DNA from: CAZNEZ01 sp964572475
GTDB lineage: Bacteria; Bacillota; Clostridia; Lachnospirales; Lachnospiraceae
NCBI GenBank assembly: GCA_964572475.1
Contig: CAZNEZ010000009.1
Location: 1-61,867 of the forward strand
DNA length: 61,867 nt
Reading direction: 5' to 3'
Shown here piece by piece: positions 28,585 to 37,069 of the stretch. How positions within the stretch are numbered: the stretch's first letter is position 1; the number at the start of each line of letters is the position of its first letter. The notes beneath the pieces are model-generated. The model was not told the DNA's origin, made no database searches, and worked only from the letters and a program-made list of their open reading frames with translations. The position numbers and the translations under genes were made by a program.

Positions 28585-29346
28585 ATGATTATTACATTTG
28601 GAATTTTGGCAGCACTATGTATCGGATACTATTTATACATAATTTCATATGGTGGATTAAATTCAGCATTTGCTACATTTTGGCTAATCGGAGGTCTAGT
28701 ATGTGCGGTTATTGCAATTGGAATTAATCTGCTTAAAAAGAAACATTATTGGGAAGCCTATGGAAGGTATGTTAAGATTACTCTTGCTTCTTTAATAGGT
28801 ATGGGAATGTGTTTTCTTATTGTTATGCTTGGATTAGTTGCAAGTAAAATGAATGATAAACCTGAAGAAAAAGCAGATGTTCTTATCGTTTTGGGAGCTC
28901 AGGTGCATAAGGACTCTCCAAGCAAGTCTTTAGCTAAAAGGCTTGATGCAGCATATGAATATCTTGTGGATAACAACGAGACTAAAGTGGTTGTATCAGG
29001 GGGACAGGGAAGTAATGAGGTAGTAACGGAAGCTTCTGTTATGAAAACATATCTTATGAATAAAGGTATTGAAGAAAACAGAATTATAGTTGAGGACAAC
29101 TCAACTTCTACAAAGGAAAATCTTTTATATTCATATGCAATGATTAAACAGGAATTTGGAGATAGTGCACATATAGCAGTTGCAACCAATAATTTCCATA
29201 TGTTTAGAGCAGAGCAGCTGGCTAAAAAACTAGGGATTAGTAATATAGAGGGATTAGCTTCAAGTGCTGATAATACACTGCTTGTCAACTATATGATGAG
29301 AGAAGTATTTGCATTAGTAAAAGAATGGTCATTAGGCAATATTTAG
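28585..29346 (+). CDS. YdcF/SanA family (DUF218) membrane protein
   Basis: A 253-residue protein with three transmembrane helices in the first 90 residues, then a DUF218 domain: ADVLIVLGAQVHKDSPSKSLAKRLDAAYEYLVDNNETKVVVSGGQG, and later EDNSTSTKENLLYS and TNNFHMFRA. This matches the ElyC/SanA/YdcF group, thought to act in envelope lipid-carrier or wall metabolism. The start has GAGGAAGAG upstream. It follows the GGDEF-EAL gene by 35 bases. Confidence 0.88.
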   Translation: MIITFGILAALCIGYYLYIISYGGLNSAFATFWLIGGLVCAVIAIGINLLKKKHYWEAYGRYVKITLASLIGMGMCFLIVMLGLVASKMNDKPEEKADVLIVLGAQVHKDSPSKSLAKRLDAAYEYLVDNNETKVVVSGGQGSNEVVTEASVMKTYLMNKGIEENRIIVEDNSTSTKENLLYSYAMIKQEFGDSAHIAVATNNFHMFRAEQLAKKLGISNIEGLASSADNTLLVNYMMREVFALVKEWSLGNI

Positions 29347-29374
29347 TTGACTTTTTGATTTACAATGCTATAAT
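29347..29374 (+). promoter_or_regulatory. Promoter of the thrS T-box transcript
   Basis: TTGACT (29347-29352), 16-bp spacer, TATAAT (29369-29374). Transcription would start near 29381, giving a 330-base leader before thrS. Confidence 0.75.
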
Positions 29375-29410
29375 AAACACAGATTATCAAAATTGATAGT
29401 TAATTATAAT

Positions 29411-29662
29411 ATCTAAAGCGTTGAAGAGACGAGTAAGTTACATGGAAGTTTCAGAGAGGAACTGTTGCTGTGAATGTTCTAACGGATTGTGACTGAAGAC
29501 TAACTCTGAGTGACTCCAATCAAGTCCGGTGATTCCGTTATAATTGAATTGAGTGGCTTTTAGCAATTAGGGTGGAACCGCGAATGAACTTTCGTCCCTT
29601 TCTGTATCTGATGATATGGAAAGGGACTTTTTATATCTGATGATATGGAAAGGGACTTTTTG
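29411..29662 (+). promoter_or_regulatory. T-box riboswitch with terminator upstream of thrS
   Basis: The leader shows GAAGAGACGAGTAAG at the base of stem I and the invariant T-box sequence AGGGTGGAACCGCG at 29569-29582. After it comes a terminator hairpin of about 15 bp (arm GTCCCTTTCTGTATC paired to GATATGGAAAGGGAC) and a T run. Uncharged tRNA-Thr should pair with the T-box and prevent termination. The specifier is presumably one of the ACU triplets in GACTGAAGACTAACTC, which I cannot assign with certainty. The terminator 3' arm is present twice in tandem (29605-29633 and 29634-29662). Confidence 0.93.
29605..29662 (+). repeat. 29-bp tandem duplication within the T-box terminator
   Basis: Two adjacent copies of a 29-bp unit starting TATCTGATGATATGGAAAGG, at 29605-29633 and 29634-29662, identical except for the last base. 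The unit contains the terminator loop, the 3' arm and the T run, so the 5' arm upstream can pair with either copy. Confidence 0.9.
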
Positions 29663-29714
29663 TATTATTAGAAATTACTATATTGCACATAAATGTGCGG
29701 AATGGAGAATTATA

Positions 29715-31670
29715 ATGAAGATAACATTAAAAGATGGCTCATCAAAAGAGTATGATGGAGCAATGTCAGTTATTGATATTGCAAAGGATATCAGCGAAGG
29801 ACTTGCAAGAATGTCTTGTGCAGGAGAGGTCAACGGCAAGGTTGTAGATCTTAGAACTATTGTAGATTCAGATTGCGAGCTTAATATTCTGACATTTAAT
29901 GATGATGCTGGTAAGAAAGCTTTCAGACATACATGTTCTCATGTACTTGCAGAAGCTGTTAAAAATTTATATCCAAATGCTAAACTTGCTATTGGACCAT
30001 CAATTGACGATGGATTTTACTATGACTTTGAATGTGAACCATTTTCAAGAGAAGATCTTGATAAAATAGAAGCAGAGATGAAAAAAATCATTAAGAAGAA
30101 TTCAGAACTTAACAGATATACTCTTAATAGAGCTGATGCAATTAAATATATGGAAGATAGGAATGAGCCATATAAAGTTGAGCTTATTAAGGATCTTCCA
30201 GAAGATGCTGAGTTGTCTTTCTATGAGCAGGGAGATTTCACAGACTTATGTGCAGGACCTCATCTTATGAAGACTGGGGCTATTAAAGCATTTAAGCTAA
30301 TATCATCTTCTGGTGCTTATTGGAGAGGAAATGAAAAGAATAAAATGCTTACCAGAGTATATGGAACTGCATATACCAAGAAAGAAGATTTGAATGAATA
30401 TCTCGAATATCTTGAGGAAGTTAAGAAGAGAGATCATAATAAACTTGGACGTGAGATGGAACTCTTTGCTACGGTTGATGTAATAGGTCAGGGCCTTCCA
30501 CTTCTTATGCCTAAGGGAGCAAAGATGATTCAGACACTTCAAAGATGGATTGAGGATGAAGAAGAACGTCGTGGATATATGAGAACCAAGACTCCTCTTA
30601 TGGCTAAAAAGGATCTTTATGAGATTTCGGATCACTGGGGTCATTATAAAGAAGGAATGTTCGTTCTTGGAGATGAAGAAGATGAGAATTCAGAGGTATT
30701 TGCACTTAGACCTATGACTTGTCCGTTCCAATATTATGTATATAAGCAATCTCCTAAGAGCTACAGAGATTTACCTTGTAGATATGGTGAAACATCTACA
30801 TTATTTAGAAATGAAGATTCAGGAGAAATGCATGGACTTACAAGAGTAAGACAGTTTACTATTTCAGAGGGACATCTTGTTGTTACACCAGAACAGATTG
30901 AAGAAGAATTCAAAGGATGCGCTGATCTTGCTAAATATTGCCTTACAACATTGGGACTACAGGAAGATGTAACATACTGCCTGTCCAAATGGGATCCAAA
31001 GAAGCCAGAGAAATATCTTGGAAATGCTAAACAGTGGGAATATGTTCAGGACATGATGCGTAAAATTCTTACTGATATAGGAATTGATTTCTATGAAGAA
31101 GAGGGTGAGGCCGCATTCTACGGACCTAAACTTGATATTCAGGCTAAGAATGTATATGGAAAAGAAGATACAATGATAACAATTCAGCTTGATATGTTTT
31201 TAGCTGAAAGGTTTGATATGACTTATACAGATGCTAATGGTGAAAAGAAACGTCCTTATATAATTCATAGAACCAGTATGGGATGTTATGAGAGAACACT
31301 TGCATGGTTAATAGAAAAATATGCTGGTCTATTCCCAACATGGTTATGCCCAGAGCAAGTCAGAGTACTTCCTATCTCAGAAAAATATCAGGAGTATGCA
31401 AAGAAAGTTGATGCAAGACTTAAGGATAATGGAATCCTTTCAACTATTGATGACAGAGCTGAAAAAATCGGCTATAAGATTCGTCAGACAAGACTTGACA
31501 GAGTACCATATATGTTGGTTGTTGGAGCAAAAGAAGAGGAAGAGGGTAAAGTATCAGTAAGAAGCAGATATCTTGGAGACGAAGGTGCTAAAGAACTTGA
31601 TACATTTATTGATGAAATCAGTAAAGAAATAAGAACAAAAGAGATTAAAAAGATTGAAGTTACAGAATAA
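29715..31670 (+). CDS. thrS: Threonyl-tRNA synthetase
   Basis: A 651-residue class II synthetase. It has an N-terminal TGS domain (about 1-62), the editing domain with HTCSH and DLCAGPH, the catalytic core with motif 2 (CRYGETSTLFRNEDSGEMHGLTRVRQFT) and motif 3 (IHRTSMGCYERTLAWLIEKYAG), and the C-terminal anticodon domain. An open frame extends 33 codons upstream through the T-box terminator, but GGAG at 29704-29707 and homology support the ATG at 29715. It is regulated by the T-box leader. Confidence 0.96.
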   Translation: MKITLKDGSSKEYDGAMSVIDIAKDISEGLARMSCAGEVNGKVVDLRTIVDSDCELNILTFNDDAGKKAFRHTCSHVLAEAVKNLYPNAKLAIGPSIDDGFYYDFECEPFSREDLDKIEAEMKKIIKKNSELNRYTLNRADAIKYMEDRNEPYKVELIKDLPEDAELSFYEQGDFTDLCAGPHLMKTGAIKAFKLISSSGAYWRGNEKNKMLTRVYGTAYTKKEDLNEYLEYLEEVKKRDHNKLGREMELFATVDVIGQGLPLLMPKGAKMIQTLQRWIEDEEERRGYMRTKTPLMAKKDLYEISDHWGHYKEGMFVLGDEEDENSEVFALRPMTCPFQYYVYKQSPKSYRDLPCRYGETSTLFRNEDSGEMHGLTRVRQFTISEGHLVVTPEQIEEEFKGCADLAKYCLTTLGLQEDVTYCLSKWDPKKPEKYLGNAKQWEYVQDMMRKILTDIGIDFYEEEGEAAFYGPKLDIQAKNVYGKEDTMITIQLDMFLAERFDMTYTDANGEKKRPYIIHRTSMGCYERTLAWLIEKYAGLFPTWLCPEQVRVLPISEKYQEYAKKVDARLKDNGILSTIDDRAEKIGYKIRQTRLDRVPYMLVVGAKEEEEGKVSVRSRYLGDEGAKELDTFIDEISKEIRTKEIKKIEVTE

Positions 31671-31684
31671 TAATTAAATTAAAT

Positions 31685-31727
31685 TAAAGGCGCTGCTTTA
31701 CTGTAAAAGTAAGGCAGCGTCTCTTTA
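31685..31727 (+). terminator. Terminator of thrS
   Basis: Stem of GGCGCTGCTTTA-type arm (about 31688-31700) with TAAGGCAGCGTC (31710-31721), followed by T-rich sequence. It also lies beyond the end of the convergent DUF1540 gene. Confidence 0.75.
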
Positions 31728-31760
31728 ATTAAATATAATAAAAATAAAAGGGATTTAGTA

Positions 31761-32078
31761 TTAGTTAGTATAAAAACTAGAACATTGTGTTTCTCCGCAT
31801 TTGCAGGCATTACCACCAGCAACTGCTATATGGTCAGCGTTACAGGTGCAGTTATCGTTGAAAACACAATGTGTAGCTTCACAATTAACATCTGATGTAA
31901 GATTAGGTGAGCCAGAGTCACAGTTTGAAAATGAGTCTCCAGTTTTTTCTTTGAAACTCTTACATTCAGTCTGAGTTGATGTCTGTGCATTTCCACCATC
32001 AATTTTAATGGAATCTAGACAGCATTGATTTTCTTTGTTATGAAAGCAGCTTTGAACATTACAATCTAATATTGGCAT
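31761..32078 (-). CDS. DUF1540 protein with two Cys-rich repeats
   Basis: A 105-residue protein containing two DUF1540-type modules. The first begins LDCNVQSCFHNKENQCCLDSIKI and the second VNCEATHCVFNDNCTCNADHIAV; each ends with C-x-x-F (CKSF, CSSF). The cysteines likely bind metal or form disulfides. In Clostridia, DUF1540 proteins are often produced in sporulation or stress, but the role is not established. The start has GAGG at 32084-32087. A striking inverted-repeat leader lies directly upstream. Confidence 0.9.
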   Translation of the reverse strand: MPILDCNVQSCFHNKENQCCLDSIKIDGGNAQTSTQTECKSFKEKTGDSFSNCDSGSPNLTSDVNCEATHCVFNDNCTCNADHIAVAGGNACKCGETQCSSFYTN

Positions 32079-32092
32079 ATTAACCTCGCTTC

Positions 32093-32159
32093 TGCGTTGC
32101 TTATTGATGCTGACATTTAATAAATAACCATGTAAAGCAACGCATGTACATGGTTATTT
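32093..32159 (-). ncRNA. Putative pseudoknot leader RNA upstream of the DUF1540 gene
   Basis: Two interleaved perfect inverted repeats are present. Stem 1 is 13 bp (32122-32134 with 32147-32159, arm AAATAACCATGTA). Its 12-base loop contains AAGCAACGCA (32135-32144), which is perfectly complementary to TGCGTTGCTT at 32093-32102. Together they describe an H-type pseudoknot. In the minus-strand RNA, stem 2 ends 5 bases before the GAGG ribosome site of the DUF1540 gene. On the plus strand stem 1 is followed by a T run and could be a terminator. The strand assignment and function are inferences. Confidence 0.5.
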
Positions 32160-32272
32160 TTCTTTATAGGAAAATGCATTTTCTATAAGGCAAAAACACT
32201 CCGTATATGACAGCAGTATATATTAGAGACAAGTATAGTGTTTGTAAATTGAAATTAAATATACTGACTTTA

Positions 32273-32328
32273 TTGACAAAACAATAAAAAATTAGTACAA
32301 TAAGTGTACTAATATAATTAGTACACTT
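32273..32328 (+). promoter_or_regulatory. Promoter and palindromic operator of the gntR-ABC operon
   Basis: The promoter is TTGACA (32273-32278), 17-bp spacer, TACAAT (32296-32301). Overlapping the -10 is TTAGTACA...TGTACTAA (32292-32312). Right after it is a perfect palindrome of two 12-bp arms (AAGTGTACTAAT) with a 3-base centre at 32302-32328. Three AGTACA/TGTACT half sites fit a GntR/YtrA dimer pair, so autoregulation is likely. Confidence 0.8.
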
Positions 32329-32372
32329 GATGCAAAAAACATTTGTATTAGAAGTAAAGAAGGAGGAACTCT

Positions 32373-32765
32373 ATGTCGATTTTTCAAATAGATGCAATGT
32401 CAAGAGTAGCTGTTTATGAACAGATAATAGAGCAGATGGAGACATTTATTTTAACTGGAATTCTTCAGGAATCATCCATTATTCCATCGGTTAGAACTCT
32501 TTCAGCCGAATTATCAATTAACCCTAATACTATCCAAAAGGCATATTCTGAACTGATTAGAAGAGGAATAATAGTGTCAGTACCTGGAAAAGGAACTTAT
32601 ATATCAGAAGGTGCAGGTGCTATTCTATCTGATTATAAAAAGAAGGATATAGTAAAATTACAGGGATTGATGAATGAACTTGCGTTAGCTGGTATTACTA
32701 AAAGTGAAATGCAGGATTGTATTGAGAAAGCATTTTTGTATAAGGAGGAAAAACATAATGATTAA
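32373..32765 (+). CDS. GntR family regulator, YtrA subfamily
   Basis: A 130-residue protein with an N-terminal winged helix (VYEQIIEQMETFILTGILQESSIIPSVRTLSAELSINPNTIQKAYSELIRRGII) and only a short C-terminal helical part, the layout of YtrA-type regulators. AAGGAGG precedes the ATG. It overlaps the ABC ATPase gene by 8 bases. YtrA proteins repress the ABC genes they are encoded with and respond to cell-wall antibiotics; the visible operator supports the same logic here. Confidence 0.93.
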   Translation: MSIFQIDAMSRVAVYEQIIEQMETFILTGILQESSIIPSVRTLSAELSINPNTIQKAYSELIRRGIIVSVPGKGTYISEGAGAILSDYKKKDIVKLQGLMNELALAGITKSEMQDCIEKAFLYKEEKHND

Positions 32766-33681
32766 AACCACGAATCTCTCAAAAAAGTTTGAAGAATTTA
32801 CAGCACTTAATAATATAAGCTGTAACATTCCTCAAGGCTGTATTTACGGGATGGTTGGCTCTAATGGAGCGGGTAAGTCGACATTTTTAAGGTTAATATC
32901 TGGGATTTATAAACCAGATAATGGAAGCGTAACAATTGAAGAACAAGAGGTGTATGAGAATCCATTTATTAAAGAACAGATTGCATACATTCCAGATGAA
33001 CTTTATTTTTTACAGGGAGCTAGTATGAATCGTATGGCAGAGCTGTATTCATCAATTTACAAGGATTTTGATAAAGAGAGATTTAGTTATCTTACCAGTG
33101 TCTTTAAGCTTAATCCTCGTAAGGGAGTGAATACATTTTCAAAGGGAATGAAAAGACAGGCGGCCATTATACTAGCACTTTCATCAAGACCACAATACAT
33201 ATTTTTTGATGAAACATTTGATGGATTAGATCCTGTAATGAGGAATCTTGTTAAAAAGATTATCTGTAGAGATGTACTTGAAAAAAAGTCTACAGCAATT
33301 ATTACTTCTCATTCATTAAGAGAATTAGAAGATTTATGTGATCAGTTGGCGCTGTTGCATAAAGGTGGTCTTGTACTTGAAAATGATATTGAGAACCTGA
33401 AAACATCAAAGTTTAAGGTACAGATTGCATTTTCTGATGAATACGACGAATCAAAGTTTGAAGGAGTGGATATTCAGAAATTCAAAAAAAGTGGTTCGGT
33501 TTCCAATCTGATTATTCGAGGTGACTATGATAGGACAGTTACTAAGCTTAGAGCGATGAATCCTATATTACTTGATGTACTGCCATTGTCACTGGAAGAA
33601 GTATTTACATTTGAGATGGAAGCTTTGGGCTACGAATTTGGTGATGTATTGGAGGGCGAAAATGAACAAAAAATTATTTAG
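32758..33681 (+). CDS. ABC transporter ATP-binding protein
   Basis: A 307-residue ATPase beginning MIKTTNLSKKFEEFTALNN. Walker A is GSNGAGKST (about residue 38). The signature is degenerate, TFSKGMKRQ instead of LSGGQ, which is typical of the YtrB/BcrA-like group. The Walker B is YIFFDETFDGLD, with Glu. An in-frame upstream ATG at 32704 is rejected because AAGGAGG lies 9 bases before 32758. It overlaps the permease gene by 20 bases. Confidence 0.93.
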   Translation: MIKTTNLSKKFEEFTALNNISCNIPQGCIYGMVGSNGAGKSTFLRLISGIYKPDNGSVTIEEQEVYENPFIKEQIAYIPDELYFLQGASMNRMAELYSSIYKDFDKERFSYLTSVFKLNPRKGVNTFSKGMKRQAAIILALSSRPQYIFFDETFDGLDPVMRNLVKKIICRDVLEKKSTAIITSHSLRELEDLCDQLALLHKGGLVLENDIENLKTSKFKVQIAFSDEYDESKFEGVDIQKFKKSGSVSNLIIRGDYDRTVTKLRAMNPILLDVLPLSLEEVFTFEMEALGYEFGDVLEGENEQKII

Positions 33682-35827
33682 CTTAAAAATGTATATTGAG
33701 AGTCTTAAACAGCTTAAGATAATTGGAATAGTAAGCATGATTATACTTTGCTTAGATTCAATATTATCGCCGGTTTCTAATGCAATAGGATATAAGAATT
33801 CCTTAAGTCTTGGGGATGATATTAAGCTTCCTGTAAGGGTTACGTTTGATGCTACTGGATTTTTGATTTGTTTACTGTTTATAGTGGTAGTACCAGTTAT
33901 GATGCTAACAATATTCCACTATCTTACGAAGAGAAATGCCAGTGATTTTTATCATGCAATACCACAGACCAGAGGTTGTGTGTTTTTGAGTTATTTTGCT
34001 GGTGTAGTGACTTGGGTATTCACTATATTGGCTGTTTATGTTAGCACAATGCTTATTACATTACAGATTAACTCTAAATATTTTTCTGTTAACTACGGAT
34101 TAGTATTTAAATCTACAGTTGGTTTATTTGCAGTATGTCTATTAGTTGCATCAGCGATTGCAGTTGCCATATCTATTACAGGCACTTTGTTTTCTAATAT
34201 TACAGTAACTGGAATAATACTTTTTATACCTAGAATTATCATTCTCGCGGTTTCAAGCGAAGTGTTATCGTTGCTGCCTTTTGCAAATGATAATTCAGTA
34301 ATTCCATTTATGGATATGAAATATAACTTACTATTTAACTTTTTTAATGATTTTTTGGAAAACGGTTTCAATGGTGAAACATTGGTATTAGGAAATGGTT
34401 CAACATTTTATTCAGGCTATTATGGTAGTACTGAAATGAAAGGTTATGGACTATCTGGTACTTGTGGAATCATATATACATTAATTTTAGCAGCTATTCT
34501 TTTTATACTTGCATATTTTATGATAAAGAGAAGAAAGAGCGAATCAGCAGGTAATGCAGCACCTAACAGGGCTGTTCAGGCAGTATACAGAATTGCAATA
34601 ACAATGGTTGTGTGTATTCCTGGAATTATAATGATTTTTGATAAAATCATAGATAACGAAAGTACAATGGGTTCAAATATAGAAATAGTAACGTTCTATA
34701 TAATTGCATTTGTTGTGTATTTCTTATATGAATTAATATCTACTAAGAAAATCAAAAATATTATCAGGGCAATACCAGGATTGCTTATAGTAATAGTTAT
34801 GAATCTTATTATAATAGGCACAATATATGGAATGTATACAATTACATTGAATAGAACACCGGATAGTAATGATATTGATTATATTACTTTGGAAAATGTT
34901 CAATTTGGATATCAGAATTCATATATCAATACTATGTGTAGTGAAGTTAAGATTACAGATTCAGAAGCTAAAGACATAGTGGCTTCAACATTGCAATCTA
35001 TGGTGGAATTATATAAATCTTCGCCAGAGGCATATTATGTGTCAAGTAGCAATTCTTCTAATATAACAGTTAATATAAGTACAGGCACATATAGCTGTAT
35101 AAGAACAATTGTTATGTCTACTGGAGAATATAACAGGCTTCACGAAATAATATCTGAAAACGAAGAAATTATTGCTGCTACTAAAGTACTTCCAGATGCA
35201 GAAAGCTCGGATACTATATATTATGATGGGTATATTACAGGATTTACCAGTGAGGAAATGATTAACATATACAAAGCTTATAGAGAAGATGTTGATAGTA
35301 TGGATATAAAAACCTGGAAAAATCTACTAAGAAATGGTACTGATAACACACAAATTGGGTATATATCATTATCTACATTATATAATGAAAAAATGATTAA
35401 TTTCAGCATTTCTATAAGTAACGATTTTCCTAAGGCATTTAAAGAATATGTCAAAACTGTAAGAAATAATAATATTAATGACTCTGGAGTGGATGCAATT
35501 GACAGAATAATTAATGACTCATATGATGAGATATATTTAAATTTATGTCTATATGATAAAGAAGGAAAAAATATTGTTCAGACTAGCATTGATACAATGG
35601 TTGAAACAAGCATATACAAAACAACAATTCTCGATTCATTTAATGAGATTAAAAATCTATCCCAAGAAGATATTGATTTTGATGACTATTTTGTAATGTT
35701 AGATGGTTTTTCATATGGCAAATTAAATTATACAAATAATGAGTATCTGGGAGTGTATAAGATAAGTAAGGAAACATTTGAACAATTAAAATCTGTTAAG
35801 ACTAATAATTCTTATATAAGTAAATAA
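33662..35827 (+). CDS. Large ABC transporter permease with C-terminal external domain
   Basis: A 721-residue membrane protein. Residues about 1-230 hold six transmembrane helices, with further helices at about 265-290, 315-340, 350-375 and 385-410. The last 310 residues are hydrophilic and follow the final helix, so they are likely extracellular. The sequence FHYLTKRNASDFYHAIPQTRGCVFLSYF resembles YtrC/D-type permeases (the SFYHSLPI motif). GGAGG precedes the ATG at 33662 inside the ATPase gene. It probably exports or senses lipid-linked wall precursors or antibiotics, by analogy. Confidence 0.87.
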   Translation: MNKKLFSLKMYIESLKQLKIIGIVSMIILCLDSILSPVSNAIGYKNSLSLGDDIKLPVRVTFDATGFLICLLFIVVVPVMMLTIFHYLTKRNASDFYHAIPQTRGCVFLSYFAGVVTWVFTILAVYVSTMLITLQINSKYFSVNYGLVFKSTVGLFAVCLLVASAIAVAISITGTLFSNITVTGIILFIPRIIILAVSSEVLSLLPFANDNSVIPFMDMKYNLLFNFFNDFLENGFNGETLVLGNGSTFYSGYYGSTEMKGYGLSGTCGIIYTLILAAILFILAYFMIKRRKSESAGNAAPNRAVQAVYRIAITMVVCIPGIIMIFDKIIDNESTMGSNIEIVTFYIIAFVVYFLYELISTKKIKNIIRAIPGLLIVIVMNLIIIGTIYGMYTITLNRTPDSNDIDYITLENVQFGYQNSYINTMCSEVKITDSEAKDIVASTLQSMVELYKSSPEAYYVSSSNSSNITVNISTGTYSCIRTIVMSTGEYNRLHEIISENEEIIAATKVLPDAESSDTIYYDGYITGFTSEEMINIYKAYREDVDSMDIKTWKNLLRNGTDNTQIGYISLSTLYNEKMINFSISISNDFPKAFKEYVKTVRNNNINDSGVDAIDRIINDSYDEIYLNLCLYDKEGKNIVQTSIDTMVETSIYKTTILDSFNEIKNLSQEDIDFDDYFVMLDGFSYGKLNYTNNEYLGVYKISKETFEQLKSVKTNNSYISK

Positions 35828-35829
35828 AA

Positions 35830-35875
35830 AAGCGCTTGCCTGCGCAAGCGCTTGGAAGAATGCGAAGCATTCTTC
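35830..35875 (+). repeat. Tandem hairpins (GCGCTTG family) after the ABC operon
   Basis: Hairpin A: 10-bp arms AAGCGCTTGC (35830-35839 and 35844-35853). Hairpin B: 9-bp arms GAAGAATGC (35855-35863 and 35867-35875). A half copy AAAAAGCGCTTGCC recurs near 35918. The core of A matches hairpins at 22415 and 43883. Hairpin A may serve as a terminator, but there is no T run directly after it. Confidence 0.75.
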
Positions 35876-35983
35876 TTAAATATCATATGTTACTGCGTGA
35901 TATCCTATTATATAAAAAAGCGCTTGCCTAATATTCTATTATATAAAAAGCATGAGTATGAATTATAGTATATCTATATAGAG

Positions 35984-36031
35984 AAAAGCAATAAAACATT
36001 AGTAAAAAGCTAGTGTTTTATTGCTTTTTAT
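35984..36031 (+). terminator. Strong hairpin terminator
   Basis: A 19-bp stem (35984-36002 and 36010-36028, arm AAAAGCAATAAAACATTAG with one G-U pair) with a T run at the 3' arm. It separates the ABC operon from the NAGPA-like gene. Confidence 0.8.
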
Positions 36032-36109
36032 TGTATAATCAATTCTTGATATAAAAATATACAGCTTTGCATAATTGCTTAGCTTTAAAGAAAAGTAGGA
36101 GAAGATTTA

Positions 36110-37069
36110 GTGAACAAAAAGAGTATTATTGTACAGGTGGGGGCCTTAATAATAATGATATGTGTGGTTATAGCGAGTTCCTTTATTGGGTTTTATTTTA
36201 ATAAAGATGACGCTACAGTTATTGAAAAGTCGGGTTTTGCCTTAACAGAGAAAGAAAAATCTAACGATGGTGATTCTGGTAATAGTGGTAATGGCATAGG
36301 AGGATTATCAGAGGATATTGCTAATGAGAATCCAGATAATTATGACTATTATTATATAGATAATACTTTAAGAGTTGCGATTAAAAAGATAATTGATTCA
36401 AAAGCGAAGCAAAGATATTATGTTGCAGATATTGTTCTTGCAAGTCCAGAACAGTTCAAGACAGCATTTGCATTTGGAACCTATAGCAGCAGCGGAAGAG
36501 AAGGAACTAAAGAAATGGCTAATGATAATGGAGCTGTTATTGCTATAAGCGGAGATTATTATAATCAGAGGGGTGGCGGAATAGTTATTAGAAATGGCAA
36601 ATTATATCGTAATACCTCTACAACAAGAGAATATCTTATGATAGATAAAAATGGAGATTTTTTGTTTTCTGATGGTGAAAATTCAGCAGTAGATGGAAAA
36701 GATCTTATTAAAGATGAAATAGAACAATGTTTTGCCTTTGGACCAGTATTAGTAAAAGACGGAGTGGTTCAGAAAACATTTAAGGATAGATATGATGGAG
36801 TTTCAGGACCGAATCCAAGAGCGATGATTGGTCAGATTGACAGTTTACACTATGTATTTGTGGTGGTTGAAGGAAAGTTTGACGATGCTAAAGGGATGAC
36901 ATATGCACAGAGTGCAACCTTAATGGAGATTCTAGGATGTAAAAATGCATATAATTTAGATGGTGGCGGTTCAGCAACACTTGTCTTTCAAGGTAAGATG
37001 GTTAACAGACCATCACAGGGAAGCGAAAGAGAAATCAGCGACTGTATAGTGATAAAAGGAGATAACTAA
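36110..37069 (+). CDS. NAGPA-type phosphodiester glycosidase family protein
   Basis: A 319-residue protein starting with GTG (AGGAG at 36096-36100). It has an N-terminal signal anchor (about 6-28), a low-complexity Gly/Ser/Asn linker, and a C-terminal NAGPA domain: ISGDYYNQRGGGIVIRNGKLYR, GPNPRAMIGQID, and MEILGCKNAYNLDGGGSATLVFQGKMVNRPS. The GGGSAT block and the conserved NP-R-A are diagnostic. The family removes N-acetylglucosamine from phosphodiesters in animals; in bacteria, members act in exopolysaccharide or wall teichoic metabolism. Its stop overlaps the start of the Lgt-like gene. Confidence 0.87.
   Translation: MNKKSIIVQVGALIIMICVVIASSFIGFYFNKDDATVIEKSGFALTEKEKSNDGDSGNSGNGIGGLSEDIANENPDNYDYYYIDNTLRVAIKKIIDSKAKQRYYVADIVLASPEQFKTAFAFGTYSSSGREGTKEMANDNGAVIAISGDYYNQRGGGIVIRNGKLYRNTSTTREYLMIDKNGDFLFSDGENSAVDGKDLIKDEIEQCFAFGPVLVKDGVVQKTFKDRYDGVSGPNPRAMIGQIDSLHYVFVVVEGKFDDAKGMTYAQSATLMEILGCKNAYNLDGGGSATLVFQGKMVNRPSQGSEREISDCIVIKGDN

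Noticed and set aside
29616..29714. A 33-codon N-terminal extension of thrS
   Set aside because: It runs through the T-box terminator and repeat, has no ribosome site, and the normal ThrRS N terminus begins at 29715.
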